From contig NZ_OZ007039.1 of the NCBI RefSeq assembly GCF_963931675.1, forward strand, positions 1,397,657 through 1,461,656: a DNA stretch of 64,000 nucleotides. Reading direction: 5' to 3'. The notes below the pieces were generated by a model, which was not told where the DNA came from, ran no database searches, and saw nothing but the letters and a program-made list of their open reading frames with translations. Of the stretch, positions 27,238 to 35,155 are shown piece by piece. The translations under genes were made by a program, and so were the position numbers. This DNA is from an uncultured Alistipes sp. (GTDB lineage: Bacteria > Bacteroidota > Bacteroidia > Bacteroidales > Rikenellaceae). Position 1 is the first letter of the stretch, and every line of letters starts with the position of its first letter.

Positions 27238-28209
27238 TCATTGTTTGCGGCCCATCAGGCTGGCGGCGTAGTCGCGCATCCGTTTGGTGCGATCGGGCTC
27301 CACGGAGAGGGTGTCGAGGATCGCCAGTGCACGCTCGAATCGCAGGGAGATCTGCTGTTCGGTCAGGCGTGGAATATCGAGCCGGTCGTAGATGGCCTTG
27401 ACGGTGGTGATTTTCTCTTCGTCGGAGAGTCCGGGATTGCGGTAGGTGGTGCGTAGCACCTCTCGGGTGGCCTCGTCGGCACGGCTCATGGCCGTGATCA
27501 TCAGATAGGTTTTCTTTCCTTCGAGAATATCGCCGCCGATGGCCTTTCCGAGGCGTTCGTCTCCATAGCTGTCGAGCAGGTCGTCCTGAAGCTGGAAGGC
27601 GAGTCCGAGTTCGATGGCGAACCGGCGGAGTTTGCGGCAGTCCTCGTCGGAGGCGCCGCCGAGTGTGGCGCCGATGACGACGGCCCCGGCCAGGAGGACG
27701 GAGGTCTTGAGTTCGATCATGTGCATGTACTCGACGACGGAGACTTTGGGTTTGTGTTCGAAATCCATGTCGTACTGCTGTCCTTCGCAGACTTCGAGTG
27801 CCATGGTATTGAACGTGGCGAGCACTTGGGGCAGGAGTTGTGGGGGTATTGCGCTCAGCAGGCGGTATGCGCAGATGAGCATGGCGTCTCCGGACAATAT
27901 GGCGACATTCTGTCCCCATTTGGCGAATACCGAAGGTTTCCCGCGGCGCATGGCGGCATTGTCCATGATGTCGTCGTGCAGGAGCGTGAAGTTGTGGAAC
28001 ACCTCGACGGCGGCGGCGGCGGGCATGGCGCGCTGCAGGTTGTCGGAGAAGATTCCGCAGGCGAGGGCGAGGAGCATGGGCCGGAGCCGTTTTCCGCCGC
28101 CAGCCAGCGAGTAGCCGATCGGGGCATATAGGAGTTCGGGCTCGGCCGGGAGTTCGGTTTGAGCCAGGTAATTTTCGATGGCTTGCAGCAGTTGCTCGTT
28201 GTTTTGCAT
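27238..28209 (-). CDS. Polyprenyl diphosphate synthase (E-type)
   Basis: Condenses isopentenyl diphosphate with allylic diphosphates to make C15 to C40 chains. Length is 323 residues; the first Asp-rich motif is LLHDDIMDNAAMRRGKP (about 85-100) and the second is FQLQDDLLDSYGDE (about 220-233); GGGKRLRPML is near residue 35. Chain length cannot be fixed from the residues visible. It heads the minus-strand run 28209-23560 and diverges from the ROK kinase gene. Confidence 0.92.
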   Translation of the reverse strand: MQNNEQLLQAIENYLAQTELPAEPELLYAPIGYSLAGGGKRLRPMLLALACGIFSDNLQRAMPAAAAVEVFHNFTLLHDDIMDNAAMRRGKPSVFAKWGQNVAILSGDAMLICAYRLLSAIPPQLLPQVLATFNTMALEVCEGQQYDMDFEHKPKVSVVEYMHMIELKTSVLLAGAVVIGATLGGASDEDCRKLRRFAIELGLAFQLQDDLLDSYGDERLGKAIGGDILEGKKTYLMITAMSRADEATREVLRTTYRNPGLSDEEKITTVKAIYDRLDIPRLTEQQISLRFERALAILDTLSVEPDRTKRMRDYAASLMGRKQ

Positions 28210-28260
28210 GGCAGGGGAGGTATTTTTCGGGTCAAAATCGATCCAAAATTACGAAAAAAC

Positions 28261-28291
28261 TTTGGAGTGGCCGAATTTTCACTTAACTTTG
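28261..28291 (+). promoter_or_regulatory. Promoter of the ROK kinase gene
   Basis: TTTG (28261-28264), 19 bp, TAACTTTG (28284-28291): exact fit to the Bacteroidetes promoter pattern, 35 bp before the start codon. Confidence 0.8.
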
Positions 28292-28325
28292 AAAGGATGA
28301 AATCAACTTTTAAATAGTTAGAGCC

Positions 28326-29336
28326 ATGAAAAAACTCGCTATCGGCGTGGACATCGGCGGAATCAATACCGCATTCGGTCTCGTGGATGAGAACGGCGAT
28401 CTGTATGCCGAATCGGTCATTTCGACCAAGAAGTATCCCTATGTAGACGACTATCCGGCTTATGTCGAGGAGTTGTGCGATTCGTTGCGGGCCTTGTCGC
28501 AGAGCCTGTCGTTCGAGTACGAACTGGCAGGTATCGGCATCGGGGCTCCGAATGCCAATTTCCACAAGGGGACGATCGAGACCCCGGCGAATCTGTGGAA
28601 GTTCCGTGACGGGGAGGCCAATCCGGACGAATCCCGCCGGGTTTTCCCGCTGGCGGAGGACATTTCGAGACGTTTCAATGGCGCGAAGACGCTGGTTACG
28701 AACGATGCCAATGCGGCGACGATCGGCGAGATGATCTACGGCAATGCCAAGGGGATGAAGGATTTCGTGATGATCACGCTCGGCACGGGTCTCGGTTCGG
28801 GCTTTGTGGCCAACGGGGAGATGATCTACGGGCATGACGGATTTGCGGGCGAGTTCGGCCACATCATCGTCGAGCGCAACGGCCGGGAGTGCGGTTGCGG
28901 ACGGCGGGGATGCCTGGAGACGTACGTTTCGGCGACGGGTATCAAGCGCACGGCCTTCGAACTGATGGCGAAGATGAATGCGCCGAGCAAACTGCGGAGC
29001 ATTGCGTTCGACGATTTCGACGCCTCGATGATCTCGGCGGCGGCCGAGCAGGGAGACCCCATCGCCAAGGAGGCCTTCCGCTTCACGGGAGAGATGCTGG
29101 GGCGGGCTTTGGCCGACGTGGTTACGGTGACCTCTCCGGAGGCGATTTTCCTCTTCGGAGGGCTTTCGAAGGCGGGGAAACTGCTTTTCGAGCCGACGCA
29201 GTGGTACATGGAGGAGAACATGCTGTTCGTCTTCAAGAACAAGGTGAAGCTGCTTCCGAGCGGCATTCAGGGCAAGAATGCGGCGATCCTCGGGGCTTCG
29301 GCGCTGATCTGGCAGGAGCAGGAACACGGCAAGTGA
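28326..29336 (+). CDS. ROK-family sugar kinase (glucokinase-like)
   Basis: ATP-dependent hexokinase of the ROK family, 336 residues. It starts KLAIGVDIGGINTAFGLVDE (phosphate-binding loop), has VTNDANAATIGE with the catalytic Asp, ITLGTGLGSGFVANGEMIYG, GEFGHIIVERNGRECGCGRRGCLE with the sugar-binding Glu-His pair and the zinc cluster CGCGxxGC, and a C-terminal FLFGGLSKAGKLLF. Probably glucokinase; N-acetyl sugar kinases share the same motifs. Single gene with its own promoter. Confidence 0.92.
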   Translation: MKKLAIGVDIGGINTAFGLVDENGDLYAESVISTKKYPYVDDYPAYVEELCDSLRALSQSLSFEYELAGIGIGAPNANFHKGTIETPANLWKFRDGEANPDESRRVFPLAEDISRRFNGAKTLVTNDANAATIGEMIYGNAKGMKDFVMITLGTGLGSGFVANGEMIYGHDGFAGEFGHIIVERNGRECGCGRRGCLETYVSATGIKRTAFELMAKMNAPSKLRSIAFDDFDASMISAAAEQGDPIAKEAFRFTGEMLGRALADVVTVTSPEAIFLFGGLSKAGKLLFEPTQWYMEENMLFVFKNKVKLLPSGIQGKNAAILGASALIWQEQEHGK

Positions 29337-29423
29337 CCCTCTGCCGGACGGCAGTTGCGGGCGGAGTCCGAAGACTTCGCCCTTTTTGAGAGAATTTTCA
29401 ACAAATAACCCATGTAAAGAGTC

Positions 29424-30497
29424 ATGAAGAAACTGTTATTGGGAATTTTCGTATTGTTGACGGGTGGTTTTGCCGGGGCTCAAGTCCGGTTTGTGGATGC
29501 CGGGGAGTTGACGCTGATCGGCAAGGCCCTTCCCACCACGCATCCCTACCACCGGATCGACACGGCGGTCTACAAGGGATTTACCCCCAAGGAGAACCAA
29601 CAGGTCCGCTGTTCGGCGGGTCTGGCCCTGGTTTTCCGGACCAACTCCACGCGGATCGACCTGAAGCCCGTCTACTCGTCGTTCGTCTACAACGGAACCA
29701 GCACGCCGCGGGTTGCCTCGGAGGGCTTCGACCTCTATGTCCGCCACAACGGCGAGTGGCTCTATACGGCCTCGCAGGCTGCCGGGAAACGGGGCTCCAA
29801 GTTTACGCTGATCTCCGGGATGGACACCTCGGAGAAGGAGTGCCTGTTGTACCTTCCGAACTATAGCGAGCTGCTGTCTCTGCAGATCGGGGTGGACGAG
29901 GGGGCCTCGATCACCCCGCTGGAGAATCCCTTCCGGCACAAGATCGTGATTTTCGGGTCGAGTTTCACGCACGGGGTCAGCACGAGCCGGGCGGGGATGA
30001 GCTATCCGATGCAGATCGAGCGTAATACGGGTCTCTATTTCTGCAGTATTGCCTGCAGCGGGAATTGCAAGCTCCAGCCCTACTTTGCCGATTACCTGGG
30101 GGATGTGAAGGATGCCGACGCGATGGTTTTCGACGGATTTTCGAATCCGGATGCGAAGATGATCCGCGAGCGCCTGATCCCCTTCATCGCGCGAATCCGC
30201 GAGAAACTGCCGACGACTCCGTTGATTTTCGTGCAGACGATCTATCGGGAGAGTTGCAACTTCAACCTTGCGGTCCGGGCGCGGGAGGAGGCCAAGCAGG
30301 CTGCGGCGCGCGAGATGATGGCGCAGGCCATGCGGGAGTTCGACGGGGTCTATTTCATCGACAAGGCGAATCTGACGGGTACCGACCATGCCACTTCGGC
30401 CGACGGCACCCATCCGTCGGACCTGGGTTACTGGCGCTGGGCGCAGAATCTCCAGCCGGAGCTGTTGAAGGTGCTGCGGAAGTGCGGCATCCGCTGA
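29424..30497 (+). CDS. Secreted SGNH hydrolase with N-terminal beta domain
   Basis: Exported esterase of 357 residues. Residues 1-20 are a signal peptide. Residues 21-165 look like a beta-sandwich (RTNSTRIDLKPVYSSFVYN) of the type that precedes SGNH domains in carbohydrate esterases. The SGNH domain starts at IVIFGSSFTHGVS with Ser180 as nucleophile, has the Gly block CSGNCKLQPY, VFDGFSNPD in the place of the Asn block, and the Asp-His block SADGTHPSDLGYW. Likely substrate is an acylated polysaccharide. It follows the ROK gene by 87 bp and ends in a strong terminator. Confidence 0.85.
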   Translation: MKKLLLGIFVLLTGGFAGAQVRFVDAGELTLIGKALPTTHPYHRIDTAVYKGFTPKENQQVRCSAGLALVFRTNSTRIDLKPVYSSFVYNGTSTPRVASEGFDLYVRHNGEWLYTASQAAGKRGSKFTLISGMDTSEKECLLYLPNYSELLSLQIGVDEGASITPLENPFRHKIVIFGSSFTHGVSTSRAGMSYPMQIERNTGLYFCSIACSGNCKLQPYFADYLGDVKDADAMVFDGFSNPDAKMIRERLIPFIARIREKLPTTPLIFVQTIYRESCNFNLAVRAREEAKQAAAREMMAQAMREFDGVYFIDKANLTGTDHATSADGTHPSDLGYWRWAQNLQPELLKVLRKCGIR

Positions 30498-30520
30498 TCC
30501 GGGGAGCCTTTGGCCCGGGA

Positions 30521-30560
30521 CGAAAAATCCCTGCCACCTTCAGGTGGCAGGGATTTTTCG
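30521..30560. terminator. Bidirectional terminator after the SGNH gene
   Basis: 19-bp perfect stem (CGAAAAATCCCTGCCACCT) with a 2-nt loop; A/T runs on both sides. Confidence 0.9.
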
Positions 30561-30564
30561 TCGG

Positions 30565-30845
30565 CAGCCGCCGGATGATTCCGGCGGGCTGCTCCCGGAT
30601 CAGCACGTCGTAGTCGCCGGCGGGTTCGTATCCGAGCAGCAGGGGGGCTGGGGCGGGCATTGTCGAAGCGGTCGTTGACGAGGCTGCGCGTGGGGTCGTA
30701 CCGCGAACTGCGGATTCCGGCCAGATCCGGCAGCAGATGGGGCCGGTCATCCGAGGAGAAGCGGCGGTTGACGGCATAGGGGATGTCGGGGAACGCGGGA
30801 ACGATTGCTGCGAAGAGGAAGGATCCGGGGATGTTCGCCGATGGG
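30565..30845 (-). pseudogene. Possible remnant of a frameshifted gene
   Basis: On the minus strand two adjacent frames look protein-like: one reads FAAIVPAFPDIPYAVNRRFS, then DLAGIRSSRYDPTRSLVNDR; the next, after a C6 run near 30638, reads LLLGYEPAGDYDVLIREQP. No start codon or family is identifiable and the segment is flanked by two terminators. I read it as the decayed 3' end of an old gene, broken at the homopolymer, but chance composition in GC-rich DNA is not excluded. Confidence 0.3.
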
Positions 30846-30858
30846 TTTCAGCAGTCGT

Positions 30859-30894
30859 AAAAAAGTGCTACCGGCCATTTCGGGCCGATAGCAC
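30859..30894 (-). terminator. Terminator of the coiled-coil membrane protein gene
   Basis: On the minus strand GTGCTATCGGCC and GGCCGGTAGCAC pair around CGAAAT, followed by six T. Confidence 0.85.
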
Positions 30895-30927
30895 CGGCGT
30901 TTGAGGGATTCCGTGCCGACCGTGGGG

Positions 30928-31863
30928 TTACTTCATTACCACCTGGGTCTGGCCGATCAGCCGTCCTTCGCAGTAGAGTTCGATCGAGTAGGTTCCGGGT
31001 GCGAATCCCGAGGAGTTGAAGTAGATGCCGACTTCGAGGTCCTGATTCTGGTAATCGACCTCACGCATGGCGGAATAGCTCAGGCGTTCACCCTCGAATT
31101 CGAAGGTCGGCATCTGTTCTGTCGTGAGCACATATCCGTCCGGGGATGTGATCCGCACGTAGATGGCCTTGTTTCCCGGGGTGGCCAGTTCGTTGGCCGA
31201 GAGTACGAAGTCGACCCGGAGCCGGGATGCGTTTTTGATTCTCGATACGGGATTCCCGCGGTCGTTGAGCCCGGCGAGTCGGATGTCGCGGGCGCGGAGC
31301 ACGGCACCGACCTTGACCTTGTTGTCGAGTTCGGCGGCTTTTTCTTCGGCCATTTCGGCCCGCAGCTTGGCCGAGGAGATCTCCTTGCGGTATCCTACGT
31401 TCTCCTTGATGAGCTGTTTGTTGAGCGTATTGAGGGAGTCGATCTGCCGGACATATCCCTTCATGATGGATCTCAGGGTTCCGACCTCCTTTTCATACTG
31501 TTTGATTTTCGCGAGGTTCCAGGAGCGCTCCTTTTTGAGCCGGGTCATGAGCGAATCGGCGCGTTCGCGCTCGATGTCGAGCCCGCGCGAGATGGAGTCG
31601 TTGGAGATCTGGAGGTTGTCGTAATCGGTCATGAGGCGTCCGAGATCGTTTTGAATCGAGTCCCGGTCGGCCTTCAGGAGTTCGTTGTCGAGCATCTGCT
31701 GGCGGTGGATGCTGAAGTAGAGGGCGGAGATGGCCACGAGGATGACCGAAAGGATGATGATGACGATTCGGTATCCGCGGATGGATTTTCCGGCATCGGG
31801 CTGCGAGGCCGAGAAGTCGTCGTCTTCGAATTCCGAAGGATCGTATCCCTGTTTGTTTTCCAT
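30928..31863 (-). CDS. Membrane-anchored coiled-coil protein of unknown function
   Basis: A 311-residue protein. Residues 1-28 are acidic, one membrane segment lies at about 29-50 (YRIVIIILSVILVAISALYF), and a long coiled coil follows at about 55-190 (heptad-rich, many Leu/Lys/Glu). The C-terminal 110 residues look like a beta domain (IYVRITSPDGYVLTTEQMP; GIYFNSSGFAPGTYSIELY). No known family. Topology suggests a cytoplasmic N-terminus and a periplasmic coiled coil. ATG 31863 is preferred; an ATG at 31917 would add 18 basic residues. It has its own promoter. Confidence 0.65.
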   Translation of the reverse strand: MENKQGYDPSEFEDDDFSASQPDAGKSIRGYRIVIIILSVILVAISALYFSIHRQQMLDNELLKADRDSIQNDLGRLMTDYDNLQISNDSISRGLDIERERADSLMTRLKKERSWNLAKIKQYEKEVGTLRSIMKGYVRQIDSLNTLNKQLIKENVGYRKEISSAKLRAEMAEEKAAELDNKVKVGAVLRARDIRLAGLNDRGNPVSRIKNASRLRVDFVLSANELATPGNKAIYVRITSPDGYVLTTEQMPTFEFEGERLSYSAMREVDYQNQDLEVGIYFNSSGFAPGTYSIELYCEGRLIGQTQVVMK

Positions 31864-31969
31864 AAGAGGTCTGTTTTTTCGGCTCGAAAGGCTTTCGGAA
31901 CCGGGTGCTCGGGACATGGCGGTGTCTCCGGACCGGTTCCGGCTCTTCGAGCCGGGATGTTATCTTGCG

Positions 31970-31977
31970 CAAAGATA
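31970..31977 (-). promoter_or_regulatory. -7 promoter element of the coiled-coil protein gene
   Basis: TATCTTTG on the minus strand, followed by CGC. With TATCTTGC on the other strand (31961) it forms a near-palindrome. No clear -33 element. Confidence 0.5.
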
Positions 31978-32063
31978 GGAAAAAAACCGGAATTTCGAAG
32001 CCGTATGCGCCACATAGTTTCCGGGAGACCGGGCTTCGGACGTTCGGGCTCCGGCTTGGGTTC

Positions 32064-32861
32064 CTATTTGATCCGGCTGTCGAGGGGGTATTTCAGCCCC
32101 TTGTACCCGGAAATATAGGCCTGGATGCTTCCGATCTTGACGGGCGATTCGATGTAGAGGGGAATTTTGTTGTCGTCGTCGGAGACCCAGAGCGTGAAGA
32201 TGGTGCCGTCGGTGAACGAATATCCTTCGGTGGTTCCCAGCTGGCATTCGAACTTCAGGGTTCGGAACCGTCCTATGTTTCTGATTTTCTTGTTTTCGCG
32301 TCCGAGGTATCGGTATCTGATGAGTTTGATGGTGTCCTGCAGGACCATATGGAGGGTTCCGGGTTCACCGACGATGAAATCCTCGGCTTCGGCGGATCTG
32401 AGCGTGAAGAAGAGCGAGATGGGATCCATGCTTTCGGCCGTCAGGTGCATCTGTTTCTCCTGGAAGGGTCTTTGTCGGCTTCGCCAGCGGGTATGGATCG
32501 TTGAGTCGGGCCAGATGTATGAGTAGGTGCTTTCGAAGGTGTATTCCCCTTCGCGGATATCGCTTGCGAAGCGGACGGGGCGCAGGGTTTGGGGATCGAT
32601 CCAGACGCGGTATATGTCTTCGAGATTGTAGAACCAGCGATAGGTGGGCAGGGTGCGTCCGATTCCTTCGACGCGGTACCGGGTTTTTCCATCGATTTGC
32701 TCCTCGTAGGTGCAGACTTCGACGGCTCCGACCTCGGTGTTTGGGAACATCTTGGCCTTGTAGCTGACGCGGTAGAAGAGCTGTTCGCCCGGATGGTAGA
32801 GTTGTGCGGCGGCGGGAGCCGCTGCAGCGAGGAGGAGTATGGCGAGAAGAATCCGTTTCAT
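32064..32861 (-). CDS. DUF3108 protein, exported
   Basis: A 265-residue protein with a signal peptide (MKRILLAILLLAAAAPAAAQ). The pattern YHPGEQLFYRVSYKAKMFP at the start, then RYRVEGIGRTLPTYRWFYNLEDIY and LWVSDDDNKIPLYIESPVKIGSIQAYI, identifies DUF3108, a beta-rich periplasmic family with no agreed function. It lies 47 bp downstream of recG on the same strand. Confidence 0.88.
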   Translation of the reverse strand: MKRILLAILLLAAAAPAAAQLYHPGEQLFYRVSYKAKMFPNTEVGAVEVCTYEEQIDGKTRYRVEGIGRTLPTYRWFYNLEDIYRVWIDPQTLRPVRFASDIREGEYTFESTYSYIWPDSTIHTRWRSRQRPFQEKQMHLTAESMDPISLFFTLRSAEAEDFIVGEPGTLHMVLQDTIKLIRYRYLGRENKKIRNIGRFRTLKFECQLGTTEGYSFTDGTIFTLWVSDDDNKIPLYIESPVKIGSIQAYISGYKGLKYPLDSRIK

Positions 32862-32908
32862 CGGGAAAGTTCTGTTTTTCAGGGTTAACGATTTTTTGGG
32901 GTTTTATA

Positions 32909-35020
32909 TTACGAAATACGGGAAAAATCGATCTCTTCGCGTCCCGAGTAGCGTCTCCGGAGCATTTCCAGCCCGAGGTTCTGGGGTTGGGCGAGTGCGG
33001 GGTCCTCGGCGAGGATCTCGGAGGCGGCATCTCGCGAGACGGTGAGGATCTGCACGTCGGCCGTAGGGCTTGCGATCTTCAAATCGAATGCCATACCGCT
33101 CTGGAGCGTTCCGTTGATGTCTCCGGCACCGCGCAGCCTGAGGTCGAGTTCTGCGAGTCGGAATCCGTCGTTCGTTTCGCACATGGCGTCGAGCCGGGCG
33201 CGGGATTCGCGGGATAGTTTTTCGCCGGACATGAGGATGCAGTAGGACTGTTCTCCGCCTCGTCCGACGCGCCCGCGCAGCTGATGGAGCTGGGAGAGTC
33301 CGAACCGTTCGGCGGATTCGATGACCATGACGGTGGCGTTGGGGACGTCGACGCCGACCTCGATGACGGAAGTTGCGACGAGGATCTGCGCTTCGCCCTG
33401 CTTGAACTGGCGCATGGACTCCTCCTTGTCGGCGGGTTTCATCTTGCCGTGGCAGATGGCCGTGACGTACTGCGGCAGGGGGAAGTCTCGTGAAATGGCC
33501 TCGTAACCGTCCGTCAGGTCCTTGTAGTCCATGGCTTCGGACTCTTTGATGAGCGGGTAGACGACATAGACCTGCCGGCCCTTGGCGATCTCCTGGCGCA
33601 TGAACCCGAAGAGTTTCAGCCGTGCGGCATCCGTATAGTGGTAGGTCTTGATCGGGCGGCGTCCGGGCGGGAGTTCGTCGATGACCGAGACGTCGAGGTC
33701 GCCGTAGAGGGTCATGGCCAGCGTGCGGGGGATGGGCGTGGCGGTCATGACGAGGATGTGGGGCGGCTGCGCGTTTTTGGTCCAGAGTCGGGCGCGCTGC
33801 TCGACGCCGAAACGGTGCTGTTCGTCGATGACGACAAACCCGAGGTTCGCAAACTGCACGCGGTCCTCGATCAGCGCATGGGTGCCGATCAGGATGTCGA
33901 CTTCGCCCGAGGCGATTCCATCGAGGGCTTCTCGGCGCTCGCGGGTTTTCGAGGCGCCGGTAAGGATGGCGACCCGGACCTCCATGCCGTCGAGCATCCT
34001 GCGGATGGTCGCAAAGTGCTGGCGGGCGAGGATCTCGGTGGGGGCCATCATGCAGGCCTGGTATCCGTTGTCGACGGCCAGCAGCATGGACATCAGGGCC
34101 ACGAGGGTTTTCCCGCTTCCGACGTCACCCTGCAGCAGGCGGTTCATCTGGAATCCCGAGACGGTATCCTTGCGGATCTCGCGGATCACGCGCTTCTGGG
34201 CGCCGGTCAGGGGGAAGGGGAGTTTTTCGTGGTAGAAGGTGTTGAAGACGCCTCCGACCTTGGGGAAGAGGAATCCGTCGCTTTTCGAGAGCCGGGCCGA
34301 TCTCCGCTGCTGGATGTTGAGCTGGACGCCTAACAGCTCTTCGAATTTGAGCCGGTACTGGGCCTGCCGGAGGGCCTCCTGCGACTGCGGGAAGTGGATG
34401 TTGTAGAGCGCCTCGCGCCGTGAAACCAACCCGTACCGGGCGCGCAGGGCCTCCGGCAGCGGATCGGAGATGCGGTCGCGGGCCAGGGCCCAGGCGTTAC
34501 AGACGATCTGGTACATGCCCTTGGTCCCGAGGACGTTGCTCAGTTTTTCGGTCGAGGGGTATATTCCCTGCATACCGCTTTCGGGTTTGCGGGAGAGGGC
34601 CTGTTCGACGGTTTCCAGTTCGGGGTGGGCGATCGAGAGTTCGCCGCGGAAGAAGTTCGGGCGGCCGAAGACGAGGTATTCGCGTCCGACCTCGACTTTT
34701 TTCTCGATCCACTTGATCCCCTGGAACCAGATGAGTTCCGCGGATCCCGAGGGGTCCTGGACCTGGACCGTAAACCGGCGTTTGCGGCCGGTCCCGGCGT
34801 AGGCGACCCCCATGACCCGGGCCCGGAACTGGACATAGGCGAGCCCGGCCGTATCGGTGATCTCCGCGATGCGGTAGATGCGCGTTCGGTCGATGTACCG
34901 GAAGGGGTAGTGGGAGAGCAGATCCCCCACGGTTCGAATCCCGAGTTCGCGGTCGAGGAGCCGGGCCCGGGCCTCCCCGACCCCGGCGACGTACTTTATG
35001 TCATTGTCGAGTATCTCCAC
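32909..35020 (-). CDS. recG: ATP-dependent DNA helicase RecG
   Basis: Branch-migration helicase that regresses stalled replication forks. The N-terminal wedge/OB domain (residues 10-150) is followed by two helicase lobes: Walker A LLQGDVGSGKTLVALMS, Walker B region VVIDEQHRFGVEQR, motif III VMTATPIPRTLAMT, motif VI HQLRGRVGRGGEQSYC. Length is 703 residues. The GTG at 35020 is chosen because it gives the family N-terminus (EILDNDIKYVAGVGEARA). A -7 element TATCTTTG on the minus strand lies only about 6 bp before this GTG, so transcription from it would give a nearly leaderless message. Confidence 0.95.
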   Translation of the reverse strand: MEILDNDIKYVAGVGEARARLLDRELGIRTVGDLLSHYPFRYIDRTRIYRIAEITDTAGLAYVQFRARVMGVAYAGTGRKRRFTVQVQDPSGSAELIWFQGIKWIEKKVEVGREYLVFGRPNFFRGELSIAHPELETVEQALSRKPESGMQGIYPSTEKLSNVLGTKGMYQIVCNAWALARDRISDPLPEALRARYGLVSRREALYNIHFPQSQEALRQAQYRLKFEELLGVQLNIQQRRSARLSKSDGFLFPKVGGVFNTFYHEKLPFPLTGAQKRVIREIRKDTVSGFQMNRLLQGDVGSGKTLVALMSMLLAVDNGYQACMMAPTEILARQHFATIRRMLDGMEVRVAILTGASKTRERREALDGIASGEVDILIGTHALIEDRVQFANLGFVVIDEQHRFGVEQRARLWTKNAQPPHILVMTATPIPRTLAMTLYGDLDVSVIDELPPGRRPIKTYHYTDAARLKLFGFMRQEIAKGRQVYVVYPLIKESEAMDYKDLTDGYEAISRDFPLPQYVTAICHGKMKPADKEESMRQFKQGEAQILVATSVIEVGVDVPNATVMVIESAERFGLSQLHQLRGRVGRGGEQSYCILMSGEKLSRESRARLDAMCETNDGFRLAELDLRLRGAGDINGTLQSGMAFDLKIASPTADVQILTVSRDAASEILAEDPALAQPQNLGLEMLRRRYSGREEIDFSRIS

Positions 35021-35108
35021 GGAGACAAAGATAGTGAAAGGTGAGTGCAGAGGCAAACGAAAACGAAGTTTTCAAGTTTGACTATGCCGAACCGCATCCT
35101 ATGTTCTG

Positions 35109-35137
35109 CAAAGATAGTTAAATTTGTACTATCTTTG
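35109..35137. promoter_or_regulatory. Face-to-face promoter elements between recG and ispG
   Basis: A perfect inverted repeat CAAAGATAG-N11-CTATCTTTG. Each arm contains TATCTTTG in opposite orientation: 35130-35137 for ispG (start 19 bp further on) and 35116-35109 for a recG-directed transcript. The overlap means the two promoters should compete. Confidence 0.6.
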
Positions 35138-35155
35138 TCGAAAACTACGCAGGAA

